A stretch of 64,000 nt of DNA from NCBI RefSeq assembly GCF_013373865.1, contig NC_050471.1, forward strand, positions 19,277,047-19,341,046. The letters are read 5' to 3'. Both the position numbers and the translations under genes were made by a program. Source of the stretch: Monomorium pharaonis (taxonomy: Eukaryota > Arthropoda > Insecta > Hymenoptera > Formicidae). This document shows, one piece after another, positions 10,419 through 19,516 of this stretch; the first letter of the stretch is position 1; every line of letters starts with the position of its first letter. Under the pieces are notes generated by a model. That model searched no databases and was not told the DNA's origin. It saw only the letters and a list, made by a program, of their open reading frames with translations.

Positions 10419-10530
10419 AACTCCAGCAGACCAGCGCGATGTCCAATGAGTGACCGCCTTTCCGCTTATCTCTGCTCATTGGATATCGCGCGTCGCACGC
10501 GACGGAAATCGCGCTGGTGTGCCAGAGTCC
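10419..10530. mobile_element. 112-bp MITE with TTAA duplication
   Basis: The ends AACTCCAGCAGACCAGCGCG and its inverse around GCGCTGGTGTGCCAGAGTCC are flanked by TTAA (10415-10418, 10531-10534). It shares its left target bases with the right TTA of the neighbouring MITE, so the two are back to back. TTAA fits piggyBac- or Kolobok-type mobilisation. Confidence 0.75.
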
Positions 10531-10635
10531 TTAAGCCTTGTTCGTTTTGTCTGTTCTGGATCTACTCGGAGCAAACCCAACCACAGACTTCTATAATATA
10601 CTAGACTGCTAGGCTCGTTATATATTCTCCATTTA

Positions 10636-10780
10636 GGCCGGTATTCATAGTCAAATCTTATTTCAAGATCGTCTCAAGCAATGTCTTAAGATGCTAATAC
10701 GACTCTGTGATTGGCTGATGGCATCTTAAGACAGTACTTAAGATGATCTTAAATATAAGATCCGACTATGAATACCGGCC
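10636..10780. mobile_element. 145-bp MITE (GGCCGGTATTCATAGTC family), copy 1
   Basis: TIRs begin GGCCGGTATTCATAGTCAAA and GGCCGGTATTCATAGTCGGA. An uninterrupted sister copy can be reconstructed at 52255-52994, where it is split by another element and has a clean TAA duplication. Here the flanks are TTA and ATA, so one copy of the duplication may have mutated. Confidence 0.85.
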
Positions 10781-11222
10781 ATAGTGTGTACCCGAAAAGT
10801 ATGTACAAATAGGAGCTCATAGGCGGCAGACTGAATTACCGATTGGAATGTGGCTAATATTTTATAGTCCTACGACTATGGATTACTAGAGGAGTGAGTG
10901 AGATGTATGATACAATATATACATATATTATGTGATTATGAGAGCGTTCTCCTTGGACGCTTATGCGTACTTATGCGTTAAACGTATCATTCTTTTGCTC
11001 TTGTAATATAAAAGAAAAAGATAAAATGACAATAACCAAGGTATGTGATAAAAGGCTGCCCAAATATATATAAAAAAGCGGTATACATTTCTTTTCGTTT
11101 AAGTATTAAAACTAAAGGACAAATGATATAACCTCATTTTAAGAGCATTTTTGTATAAAATAACCTAATATTAATGATATTTATTAGTATTATTAAGTAT
11201 CATTCTTTAAATATATATATAT
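10781..11222. other. No gene seen
   Basis: AT-rich single-copy-like sequence ending in an AT dinucleotide run into which the gypsy element inserted. No coding frame, RNA gene or repeat pair is supported. Confidence 0.5.
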
Positions 11223-11389
11223 TGTGAGCGTTAGGTTGGTAGTCCGGGAGTGAGCTAGGTTGGTAATGCGAGAGTTAGGTTGGGGGAAGAACGGCAGTAG
11301 GAAAAGAATAGGCGGCGAGACAAGAAGTAAATAAAGCATGTGCGAGTAAATGTATTACGAGAAATTTAATTGTCCAATAATCCCTCACA
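11223..11389 (+). repeat. 5' LTR of the gypsy element
   Basis: 167 bp, with TGTGAG...CTCACA termini. It is very short for a Ty3/gypsy LTR and contains AGGTTGGTA/GTTAGGTTGG repeats and an AATAAA at about 11330. No TATA box is evident, so transcription may rely on an initiator. Confidence 0.95.
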
Positions 11390-11392
11390 AAA

Positions 11393-11409
11393 TCAGAAGT
11401 GGGATTCGA
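11393..11409 (+). other. Primer binding site, complementary to leucine-type tRNA
   Basis: TCAGAAGTGGGATTCGA starts four bases after the 5' LTR. It is the complement of the 3' acceptor/T-arm of eukaryotic leucine tRNAs, recalled from general tRNA knowledge. The bases that would pair with the terminal CCA are not conserved, so priming would be offset from the tRNA 3' end. Confidence 0.6.
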
Positions 11410-12074
11410 GATCCGGGATTTGGAATTCGATTCTCTCGGGCATCTCGAGTGGCAAGGCACGACAAGAACGGACATCGTTTGGTGGCGATTGTCGCGGATG
11501 TTGTGCGCTGACGAATGGCCGGCGTAGTTTGGTGACGAGCGGCGGCATATCGTTCGGTGACGATTACCAGTGATATCGTTCGGTGACGATTCACTGGCAT
11601 AGTGTGATTGCGAGCAGCGGCATATCGTTCGGTGACGATTGCTACAGATTCGCTCTTCGCCATTGATTGAAGTGGCGATTGCGCGTAAGATTGCGCAGAT
11701 CTCGTTCGGTGGCGAGTGTGCAACAGATATCGTTCGGTGACGATTACGAGAGACATTATAGAGAGTGTCAAGAGTGGTGCATTGCTCGGTGGCATTGCTA
11801 AAAGACAGTTACGACACGAGAAGAGCGCAAGAAAGGACGACGTAGTGGAAACGCGGTCGGCCATATTGGAAGATTTTGGCGCGAAAAGTGGTAGTGTGGC
11901 CATTGTGCATGCCGGAAGACGGAACGGCGGCCATATTGCCATCGAGGTCGTGAGGATACACCCGCCATAAGAGGACGCTGGCTGGCGGTATCGATACGCA
12001 GGTGGCGTCAGAGTGTCGATCGATATATCGATAAAGCGCAGTGCAGAGACATTAACCTAAACCTAAGCAGAGGA

Positions 12075-15000
12075 ATGGAGAAGAATCTAGCGCAGTTAAA
12101 AGTGGCCGAACTGAAGGAACGGTTAGTAGCGCTAGGATTGTCGACCACAGGTACGAAAACGGAACTAGTGAGCAGATTGTGCGCCGCGGATCCGTCAGGA
12201 GAGTATATCGGGAATTTCCAGATGGAAGAAGAATCGCCGGAAGCGGCATCAGGAGCTGCGGAGCCCATGAGAAGTGCATGGGGGATGGAGGAATTGGTAC
12301 GAGAGGTTGCCTTGTTAAAAAGAGAGAGAGAAGTAATGGAGCGAGAGCGGAGATTACTGGAGAGAGAAAATGAGCTGCTGAGAGGCTCGCCAAGTTCAAC
12401 GGCAAGTTTACAGCAAGCACCTCACAAAATTGGTGTAAAATCTGTAATCGAATTGTTGTGCGATTTCGATGGAGTCAAGCCATTGTTCTGCAACTGGGAA
12501 CGTCAAGTAAAGTTGTTATGTACGACCTATCAACTAGATGACAACGCGGCCAAAATTCTCATCGGTGCGAGAGTGAAAGGGAAAGCCTTGCAGTGGTTAC
12601 ACTCTTCACCGGAGCATATTGAGATGAGTGTGGAAGAGCTATTGAAGAAGATGACGGATATGTTTGACTTGCGGCCAAGTAAGATGGTGCTGCGTAAGGA
12701 GTTTGAGAGCAGAAAGTGGAAACCAGGTGAAACTTTTAGCGATTATTATCATGCTAAAATCGTGCTCGCAAATAATGTGCCTGTAGAAGAAACGGAACTC
12801 GTGGACTATATTATTGACGGCATTGCGGACACACAACTACAGAATCAAGCAAGAATACAGCGTTTCAAATCCAAAGCGGAGCTGCTAGCGGCATTCAAAA
12901 AAATTACTATTTCGGATTGGAAAAATCGGAGCGGACGGAACGTGCAGAACCAGAAGACAGGCAGTCGAACAACCACTCCAAGTTCGTCTGAGAAAACTGA
13001 CAAAGACATCAGCAAGGGTCCACCAAAGATAGTCAGGTGTTACAACTGTGACAAGACAGGACACTGGGCCAAGGAATGTCAACTTCCAGCCAGAGAGAAA
13101 GGAGCGTGCTTCAGCTGTGGAGAAACAGGACATGTAGTAAAAGACTGTACTAAAGGTCAGGTGAACTATGTACATGAAATGTCGTCTCAGGAGGAAGAGT
13201 TTAAACAGCTGGTAACTTATAAGCTAAGTAACTCGAAAGTAAGTTACACATTTCAATTAGAAACGTTGATAGATACCGGGAGTCCAGTTACGTTTGTAAA
13301 AGCAAAACATTTACCTAGTCATTGCATTAATAAATTGAATATTGCCAGTGAGCTTTGCGGTATTAACAATAGTAAGTTAAATATACAAGGAAGTGTTAAC
13401 GTGCACATTTGCTTTGATGGAGTAGAAAAGAAAGATTTAACTGTATATGTGGTTCCTAACGATACCATGAGAGTATCAGCTGTGCTAGGTAGAGATGTTT
13501 TAAAAATATTTGGGTTAAGTTTGACCAAACCGTCCCGTGTAAATTATAATACGGCTGTAGCTGAAATTTTAAATATTGAAATTAGCAATGATACGGACAT
13601 TGTGAATAAGATGAATATAAGTTCGGAAATGCCGGTTGAATATCAGGAGAAATTAAAGGAAGAGTTTAGGCATAAGTATGTTGAAGCAGAGAGTCCGGTA
13701 GAGCCAAAAATTAAAACGGAGTTAAAACTTGTTCTTACCGATACTAAACCTTTCCATTACAATCCGCGTAGATTATCACAATATGAAAAGACAGAATTAA
13801 AGAAAATTTTGGATAATTTGTTGCAGAAAGGTATAATTAGAGAAAGTGAGTCCGAATATGCCTCTCCCATAGTTTTGGTTAAGAAAAAGAGCGGTGATCT
13901 TCGTATGTGCGTAGATTACAGGCATTTAAATAAAATCATTTTGCGGGAAAATCATCCAATACCAGTAATCGAAGAGCAAATAGAGATAGTTGGTAATAAA
14001 TGCTATTTTAGTATCTTAGATCTGAAAGACGGTTTCTACCACATAAATATTGTAGAAGAATCGCGGAAGTTCACAGCATTTGTTACTCCGTTTGGAGTAT
14101 TCGAGTTCACGAAAATGCCTTTCGGGTTGAAACCAGCTCCCCAAATATTTCAAAAGCATATATATAAGTCATTTAAGAAGCTAATAGAGAGTGGTGATGT
14201 AGGCGTGTATATGGATGATGTGATTGTAGCTACGGTAACAATAGAGGACCACATAAAGGTGTTGAGTCAAGTTTTTGAAATATTAAACGAAAATAACCTT
14301 GTACTCAGATTAGATAAGTGTAAGTTCTTATATACTAATGTAGATTATTTAGGTTATTCGGTATCTAGCGAAGGCGTAGGACCAACTAAAGCGGGCGTGC
14401 AAGGGGTAATAGATTTCCCCATACCGCGGGATATTCATAGAGTTCATTCCTTTGTCGGACTTTGTTCTTATTTCCGCAAATTTATAAAAGACTTTTCGGT
14501 TCGAGCGAAACCATTGTATGACCTATTAAAAAAGGATACTAGTTTTCAGATGGGAGAGCGAGAGTCGAAATCCTTCGAGGATTTAAAAGATGCGCTAGTC
14601 AAAGCTCCTGTATTGGCTGTGTTTAATGCAAAAGATAGTACGGAGTTGCATTGCGACGCCAGCTCTATAGGGTTTGGAGCGGTGTTATTACAAAAGAAAG
14701 CGGACCGTAAGTTGCATCCCATTTTCTATTTTTCAAAACGTACGACTAATACTGAGAGTAAGTATCACAGTTTCGAATTGGAAACTCTGGCTATCATTTA
14801 TGCGCTGAGACGTTTTCGCAATTATTTGATTGGCGTAAAATTCAAGATAGTTTCAGATTGTAACGCGTTGAAGCTTACCCTAGATAAAAAAGATTTGAAT
14901 CCTCGAATTGCCAGATGGGCATTGGAGTTGCAAGATTATGACTACACTATCGAACATCGCAGTGGAAATAAGATGAAGCACGTCGATGCTTTAAGTAGAA

Positions 15001-16250
15001 TAACCGATGTTCTAGTAGTAGAAGACAATCCTTTCGAGTTTAACTTATCAGTTTGTCAAAGTCAAGATGCCACAATCAAGGAGTTGCGTGAACGTCTAGA
15101 GAAAAAGGAGGATCGCGACTTTGAATTAAGAAACGGTATTGTATATCGGAAGATGGGAGACAGCTTATTATTCTATGTTCCTGAAAATATGGAATCTAAT
15201 GTAATATACAGATATCACGATAGCATGGGTCACTTAGGATTAGATAAAGTAAGAAGCATTATTAAGAGTAGCTATTGGTTTCCGAACATGAAGAGAAAGA
15301 TAGAGAATCACGTCCAAAACTGTCTTAAATGCATAGCGTTTTCACCGAGTAGCGGTAGAGTAGAGGGGTTCTTGCATTGCATCCCAAAGGGAAATGTTCC
15401 TTTTGCAACAATACATATCGACCATTACGGTCCAGTGGATAAGCAACGTTTGTGTAAACAATACATATTTTTAGTAATTGATGCATTTACTAAATTTGTA
15501 AAGCTATATGCTACTAAGTCTACTACTAGTAAAGAAGTTATTGTCTGTCTTTCTCAATACTTTGCGTATTACAGCAAACCAAACGTTATCGTCTCGGACA
15601 GAGGAACAGCGTTCACCTCTGCTGAATTTACTGAATTTATTGAAAAACAAGAGATAAAGCATGTCAAAATAGCGACTGGCTCTCCTCGAGCTAATGGACA
15701 AATTGAACGCGTAAATCGCGTTGTGACTCCGATGTTGGCGAAGATCACTGATAGTTCCGTGGGTGACCACTGGTATAAAATGTTAGAAGAAGTTGAATAC
15801 GCGCTAAATAACACAGTACATAAATCGACCAAAGAAATTCCTAGTAAATTGCTGTTTGGAGTTACGCAGCGTGGTAAAGTCACTGACTATATAAAAGAAT
15901 ATGTCGAAAACGATGTAAACGATAAAGATCTAGATTTAGGCAAAGTTCGGGATACTGCTGCAAAAGAGATTGAGACTAGTCAAAAGTATGCAAAAGATCA
16001 CTTTGATCGCAAAAGAAAAAAGCCACATCAGTACGAAGTAGGAGATCGCGTAATGGTGCGAAATTTCGATAGTAAGGTAGGCGTGTCAAGAAAGCTGATT
16101 CCGAATTTTAAGGGTCCGTACGAGATATCAAAAAAATTGCGAAACGACCGATACGTGGTTAAAGATATAGAAGGACATCAGATAACTCAGAAACCGTACA
16201 TGGGTACGTGGGAAGCGGCGAATCTGAGACCGTATGTGGTTTCTGCCTAA
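12075..16250 (+). CDS. Gypsy Gag-Pol polyprotein (1391 aa, single frame)
   Basis: This encodes all replication proteins of the retrotransposon. Order: a SAP-like helix-extended-helix motif at about residues 10-40; a Glu/Arg-rich coiled coil at about 75-110; a capsid-like Gag region; two CCHC zinc knuckles at about 320-360 (CYNCDKTGHWAKEC and CFSCGETGHVVKDC); an aspartic protease with DTG at about 400; a reverse transcriptase with YMDD at about 711; RNase H starting near HCDAS at about 857; an integrase HHCC zinc domain at about 1046-1085; and the DDE core with SDRG at about 1173 and a catalytic-type ER at about 1209. The basic, DRK-rich C-terminus ends just before the 3' LTR. No stop or frameshift separates Gag from Pol, so one fused product is expected. 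A SAP motif at the N-terminus of Gag is unusual and may help chromatin or nucleic-acid binding. All visible catalytic motifs are intact. Confidence 0.95.
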   Translation: MEKNLAQLKVAELKERLVALGLSTTGTKTELVSRLCAADPSGEYIGNFQMEEESPEAASGAAEPMRSAWGMEELVREVALLKREREVMERERRLLERENELLRGSPSSTASLQQAPHKIGVKSVIELLCDFDGVKPLFCNWERQVKLLCTTYQLDDNAAKILIGARVKGKALQWLHSSPEHIEMSVEELLKKMTDMFDLRPSKMVLRKEFESRKWKPGETFSDYYHAKIVLANNVPVEETELVDYIIDGIADTQLQNQARIQRFKSKAELLAAFKKITISDWKNRSGRNVQNQKTGSRTTTPSSSEKTDKDISKGPPKIVRCYNCDKTGHWAKECQLPAREKGACFSCGETGHVVKDCTKGQVNYVHEMSSQEEEFKQLVTYKLSNSKVSYTFQLETLIDTGSPVTFVKAKHLPSHCINKLNIASELCGINNSKLNIQGSVNVHICFDGVEKKDLTVYVVPNDTMRVSAVLGRDVLKIFGLSLTKPSRVNYNTAVAEILNIEISNDTDIVNKMNISSEMPVEYQEKLKEEFRHKYVEAESPVEPKIKTELKLVLTDTKPFHYNPRRLSQYEKTELKKILDNLLQKGIIRESESEYASPIVLVKKKSGDLRMCVDYRHLNKIILRENHPIPVIEEQIEIVGNKCYFSILDLKDGFYHINIVEESRKFTAFVTPFGVFEFTKMPFGLKPAPQIFQKHIYKSFKKLIESGDVGVYMDDVIVATVTIEDHIKVLSQVFEILNENNLVLRLDKCKFLYTNVDYLGYSVSSEGVGPTKAGVQGVIDFPIPRDIHRVHSFVGLCSYFRKFIKDFSVRAKPLYDLLKKDTSFQMGERESKSFEDLKDALVKAPVLAVFNAKDSTELHCDASSIGFGAVLLQKKADRKLHPIFYFSKRTTNTESKYHSFELETLAIIYALRRFRNYLIGVKFKIVSDCNALKLTLDKKDLNPRIARWALELQDYDYTIEHRSGNKMKHVDALSRITDVLVVEDNPFEFNLSVCQSQDATIKELRERLEKKEDRDFELRNGIVYRKMGDSLLFYVPENMESNVIYRYHDSMGHLGLDKVRSIIKSSYWFPNMKRKIENHVQNCLKCIAFSPSSGRVEGFLHCIPKGNVPFATIHIDHYGPVDKQRLCKQYIFLVIDAFTKFVKLYATKSTTSKEVIVCLSQYFAYYSKPNVIVSDRGTAFTSAEFTEFIEKQEIKHVKIATGSPRANGQIERVNRVVTPMLAKITDSSVGDHWYKMLEEVEYALNNTVHKSTKEIPSKLLFGVTQRGKVTDYIKEYVENDVNDKDLDLGKVRDTAAKEIETSQKYAKDHFDRKRKKPHQYEVGDRVMVRNFDSKVGVSRKLIPNFKGPYEISKKLRNDRYVVKDIEGHQITQKPYMGTWEAANLRPYVVSA

Positions 16251-16423
16251 ACAAAGTCCATTTGAAGAATAGTCATAAAACACGATCGAACCAAAGATAC
16301 TCGTTTGTTTTTGTATTATTTAGTGTTAAGTATATTATACCACTGACATGTATTTTGAGTTATGGTTATGTATTTCAAATTGAATTATTATATATGTATT
16401 CGGGAAAGCCCGAGACGGGCTAG

Positions 16424-16440
16424 TGTCAGAATGGCCGAAT
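16424..16440 (+). other. tRNA-Leu 5'-end-like segment abutting the 3' LTR
   Basis: GTCAGAATGGCCGAAT directly precedes the 3' LTR, where a polypurine tract is expected. It resembles the first 16 nucleotides of leucine tRNA, including the start of the A box (TGGCCGA), with about two mismatches. The upstream 60 bp contain no good polypurine run. The PBS at the other end of the internal region also derives from a leucine-type tRNA. Confidence 0.6.
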
Positions 16441-16607
16441 TGTGAGCGTTAGGTTGGTAGTCCGGGAGTGAGCTAGGTTGGTAATGCGAGAGTTAGGTTG
16501 GGGGAAGAACGGCAGTAGGAAAAGAATAGGCGGCGAGACAAGAAGTAAATAAAGCATGTGCGAGTAAATGTATTACGAGAAATTTAATTGTCCAATAATC
16601 CCTCACA
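16441..16607 (+). repeat. 3' LTR of the gypsy element
   Basis: Identical in length and, by eye, in sequence to the 5' LTR. It is followed by ATATAT, matching the target duplication. Confidence 0.95.
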
Positions 16608-16940
16608 ATATATAAACATTTTAAAAATGTCAACAAATTACTCGTAGCAACTATATGTGACATTTATTGGCACATATATATGTACATATACATTCCACTT
16701 GACGAACAATGTACATATATAGTAGATGACACATTCCGATCGATTATTCAGTCATGTACAACATGTACATTATATACTGGTACGCCTAGGGAATCAAGGT
16801 TAGCAGTCTAGTATATTATAGAAGTCTGTGAACCCAACGCACTCTAATAGGTTGATTCCGATGACGCCAACTTATTAGAGTGCGTTAGTCTGCTTGGGTT
16901 TGCTCCAAGTAGACCTAGAACAGACAAAACAAACAATACT
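16608..16940. repeat. Right flank: inverted partner of 10536-10605 with a small palindromic insertion
   Basis: The segment 16795-16925 is the reverse complement of 10536-10605, apart from an extra block of about 62 bp at 16831-16892. That block is itself a palindrome (acgcactctaatagg ... cttattagagtgcgt). The left arm gives the empty site, so the block is an insertion or expanded hairpin. Nothing coding is seen. Confidence 0.6.
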
Positions 16941-17160
16941 TTACCCGGAATATATTAATTAAACAAAGTTATTATATGAAATCGTTTGAAGTTTGTATGA
17001 AAAGTTATGAAGTTTGATTAAAAAGGTTTGTGAGTGATCCGAATACATTTTATTTAATTCGTGGAAGTTAGCCAAAATTTACCGACAATATGTAACAGCA
17101 TGAGCATGTGCAGCGGTCACATTTACATGCTCTTTAGCTGTAGCATGAGTCTTATGCTAT

Positions 17161-18057
17161 CCCAGTGAACACGTTTTATAGCGGCAATATAACTGGAAGT
17201 TACATGTAATATAACATTGTTATTCTTGTGATATGTGCATTACCATGTGCACTACAAGACTACAACCCATATGCATTACAAACAAAGTAAAGTTCATATG
17301 TGTTTGCAGATTTCTAATACAGTGTGCATGGGTTAGTGACTTGGATGGGATGGGTACGGGAGGGGGAAGGCCCCCTTGTACCCCCCGCGCGCGTGCGTGC
17401 GTGCGTGCGTGCGTGCGTGCTCGCGATTCTCATTAAATACATATGCGTTTGAATTTTGTGCACTTTTTGCACCACTTGTGCTTATAGAGCAAAGGTTCGT
17501 TTTTTATTCCTGCACTGCTGCACTTGTGCAATGTTAGAATAAGACAAATATATTTTTTCTCATTCTAACTTATTGCACTAGTGCAGAGTGCAGGAATAAA
17601 AAACAAACCTTTGCTCTGTAGGCACAAGTGGTGCAAAAAGTGCACAAAATTCAAACGCATATGTATTTAATGAGAATCGCGAGCACGCACGCACGCACGC
17701 ACGCGCGCGGGGGGTACAAGGGGGCCTTCCCCCTCCCGTACCCATCCCGTCCAAGTCACTAACCCATGCACACTGTATTAGAAATCTGCAAACACATATG
17801 AACTTTACTTTGTTTGTAATGCACATGGGTTGTAGTCTTGGGCTGCGTTCCGTTTCAACGTATGATGCGCATAATGCATTGTTCATCCTTGTTTAACGTT
17901 TGACAAACAACAAAGATGAACGATGCATCATGCGTATTATGCGTGAAACGGAACGCACCCTTGTAGTGCACATGGTAATGCACATATCACAAGAATAACA
18001 ATGTTATATTACATGTAACTTCCAGTTATATTGCCGCTATAAAACGTGTTCACTGAG
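17161..18057. mobile_element. Near-perfect 0.9-kb palindromic element, CCCAGTGAACACG ends
   Basis: The ends CCCAGTGAACACGTTTTATA and its inverse (last base changed to give CTGAG) are flanked by AT at 17159-17160 and 18058-18059. The arms match almost base for base and include GC-rich blocks and a GCGT/ACGC satellite. The centre (about 17500-17610) resembles the small MITE at 39543-39661. One arm is interrupted by the 120-bp MITE at 17841. Extreme arm identity implies recent formation or gene conversion. Confidence 0.85.
17841..17960. mobile_element. 120-bp MITE with TTG duplication inside the palindrome arm
   Basis: TIRs GGCTGCGTTCCGTTTCA and GGGTGCGTTCCGTTTCA are flanked by TTG (17838-17840, 17961-17963). 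The other palindrome arm shows the empty site with a single TTG. A 3-bp target and this end sequence fit PIF/Harbinger-type MITEs. Confidence 0.9.
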
Positions 18058-18411
18058 ATAGCATAAGACCGTTGAACCAATCAGTTCCCAACATAAAGTC
18101 GCCATATTGATATACATAAGATGCTTATTGGCCTAGAGCTCTTATGCTATACATATGCAGATTATGCCATTTTGTGTGTGATGGCCCTAAGGAGCATGCA
18201 AATGTGACCGCTGCGCATGCTCATGCTGTTACATTATTGTCGGTAAATTTCGGCTAACTTCCACGAATTAAATAAAATGTATTTAGATCACTCACAAATC
18301 ACAATGAGTTAAATAAAATGTATTTGGATCACTCACAAACCTTTTTAATCATACCTTTTCATACAAACTTCAAACGATTCCATATAATATATGACTTTGT
18401 TCAATTAATAT

Positions 18412-18812
18412 CCCTGATGAAAATATTCTACTAAAAATCTCTTTCAATTGACCCATTTTATAGAAATTTATTAAATTCATTAAAATTCATTAAAACTCAT
18501 TTAATTCATTAAAATTTTATAAAATTCAATAAAATTCATTAAATTCATTAAAATTCATTAAAACTTATTTATAAAATTCATTAAAATTCATTAAAACTCA
18601 TTTAATTCATTAAAATTTTAAAAAATTCATTAAATTTATTTTATTGTTATTTAACAAAACAAATAAATTATATGAATCATAAAGAAACCTTAATAAATTT
18701 TAATAAATTTTAATTAAATTTAACAAATCTTATTAAATCTTAGTGAAAAGGTGTCAATTGAGAGAGATTTTCAGTAAAAATTTCTGTAATATATTTCCAT
18801 TAGGGATATTCC
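18412..18812. repeat. Foldback with AAATTCATTAAAA tandem core
   Basis: The ends CCCTGATGAAAATATT and the inverse of AATATATTTCCATTAGGG enclose CTCTTTCAATTGAC/GTCAATTGAGAGAG arms. The core is a degenerate tandem array of about 13 bp (ttcattaaaattcatt). It interrupts the right arm of the outer palindrome. Comparison with the left arm gives a 2-bp AT duplication. Confidence 0.65.
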
Positions 18813-19320
18813 GGCTAAGTGTCGGGTGGAAAAATAATTAATTAATTACAAATAAACGATCGAATGACTCACAAACTTTTTTAATTACACTGCAAATCTT
18901 TTCATACGAAATACAAACGGGATTACACCCCAATCAGAAAAACAATATTAAAAAAATGTTTTTAATAATATTTAAAAAACATTTCTAAAAACGTAAAAAT
19001 AATGAGATAAGTTCCCCTTTTTAAATTAAAAAAACGTTTTTTTAAATGTTTGGACAATATTTTTTAACATTTAATAAGTATTTGTTTTAAAATTTAAGAA
19101 AATGTTTTTTTGACATTTGGTAAATGATTTTTTAAATATTTACTAAACATATTTACAACAAAAGCAAAAAAATGATTGCATTATTAAATAATTTTATAAA
19201 TTTAACGTAACCTCATCAATCTAATAAATTTCTACGATAATTTTGTAAAGGGGAGAAGACTATGTTTCAACCAAGTCACAATATCTGTTAAAACATATTT
19301 AATTTCTACGCCTGAAAAAA

Positions 19321-19402
19321 CGGTCACCCATCCAAGTGTCAACCACTCCCAACGTTGCTTGACTTCGAAGATCGTACGCATCCTAATGCTTCGTGATGAT
19401 CC
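19321..19402 (-). other. 5S rRNA-derived segment
   Basis: On the minus strand it reads GATCTTCGAAGTCAAGCAAC, then a GTTGGG/GTGGTT region and CACTTGGATGGGTGACCG. This corresponds to 5S rRNA positions of about 40-95, which hold the A box, intermediate element and C box. It is one of the two best preserved copies. The 5S ends are absent. Confidence 0.8.
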
Positions 19403-19516
19403 ATGAATACTTTATGTTAACGCATACATATTTGGTATACATTATTTCAATAGATGTTGTCAGAAGGATGAAACATGTATAGTTAACTTATATTTTTATA
19501 AATAAATATAAAGTAT

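Larger units (their letters stand above)
11223..16607 (+). mobile_element. Complete Ty3/gypsy LTR retrotransposon
   Basis: Two 167-bp LTRs (11223-11389 and 16441-16607) read identically base for base as far as I can compare. They start TGTGAG, end CTCACA, and enclose one uninterrupted gag-pol frame. An ATAT (possibly ATATAT) duplication flanks the element, blurred by the AT-repeat target. Identical LTRs with an intact frame mean a very recent insertion. There is no envelope gene between the integrase and the 3' LTR. Its surroundings (10536-10605 and 16795-16925) form an inverted pair, so it landed in the loop of an older palindrome. Confidence 0.95.
16941..18411. repeat. Outer palindrome enclosing the CCCAGTGAACACG foldback
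   Basis: About 200 bp at 16941-17140 recur inverted at about 18190-18411 (shared words: gtttgtgagtgatc, ggaagttagcc, cagcatgagcatg). A diverged third copy of part of this arm follows at 18860-18925. The centre is occupied by the element at 17161-18057. No genes. Confidence 0.7.

Noticed and set aside
12008..13528. Antisense frames over the gypsy gag region
   Set aside because: They are shadows of the 1391-codon gag-pol frame.
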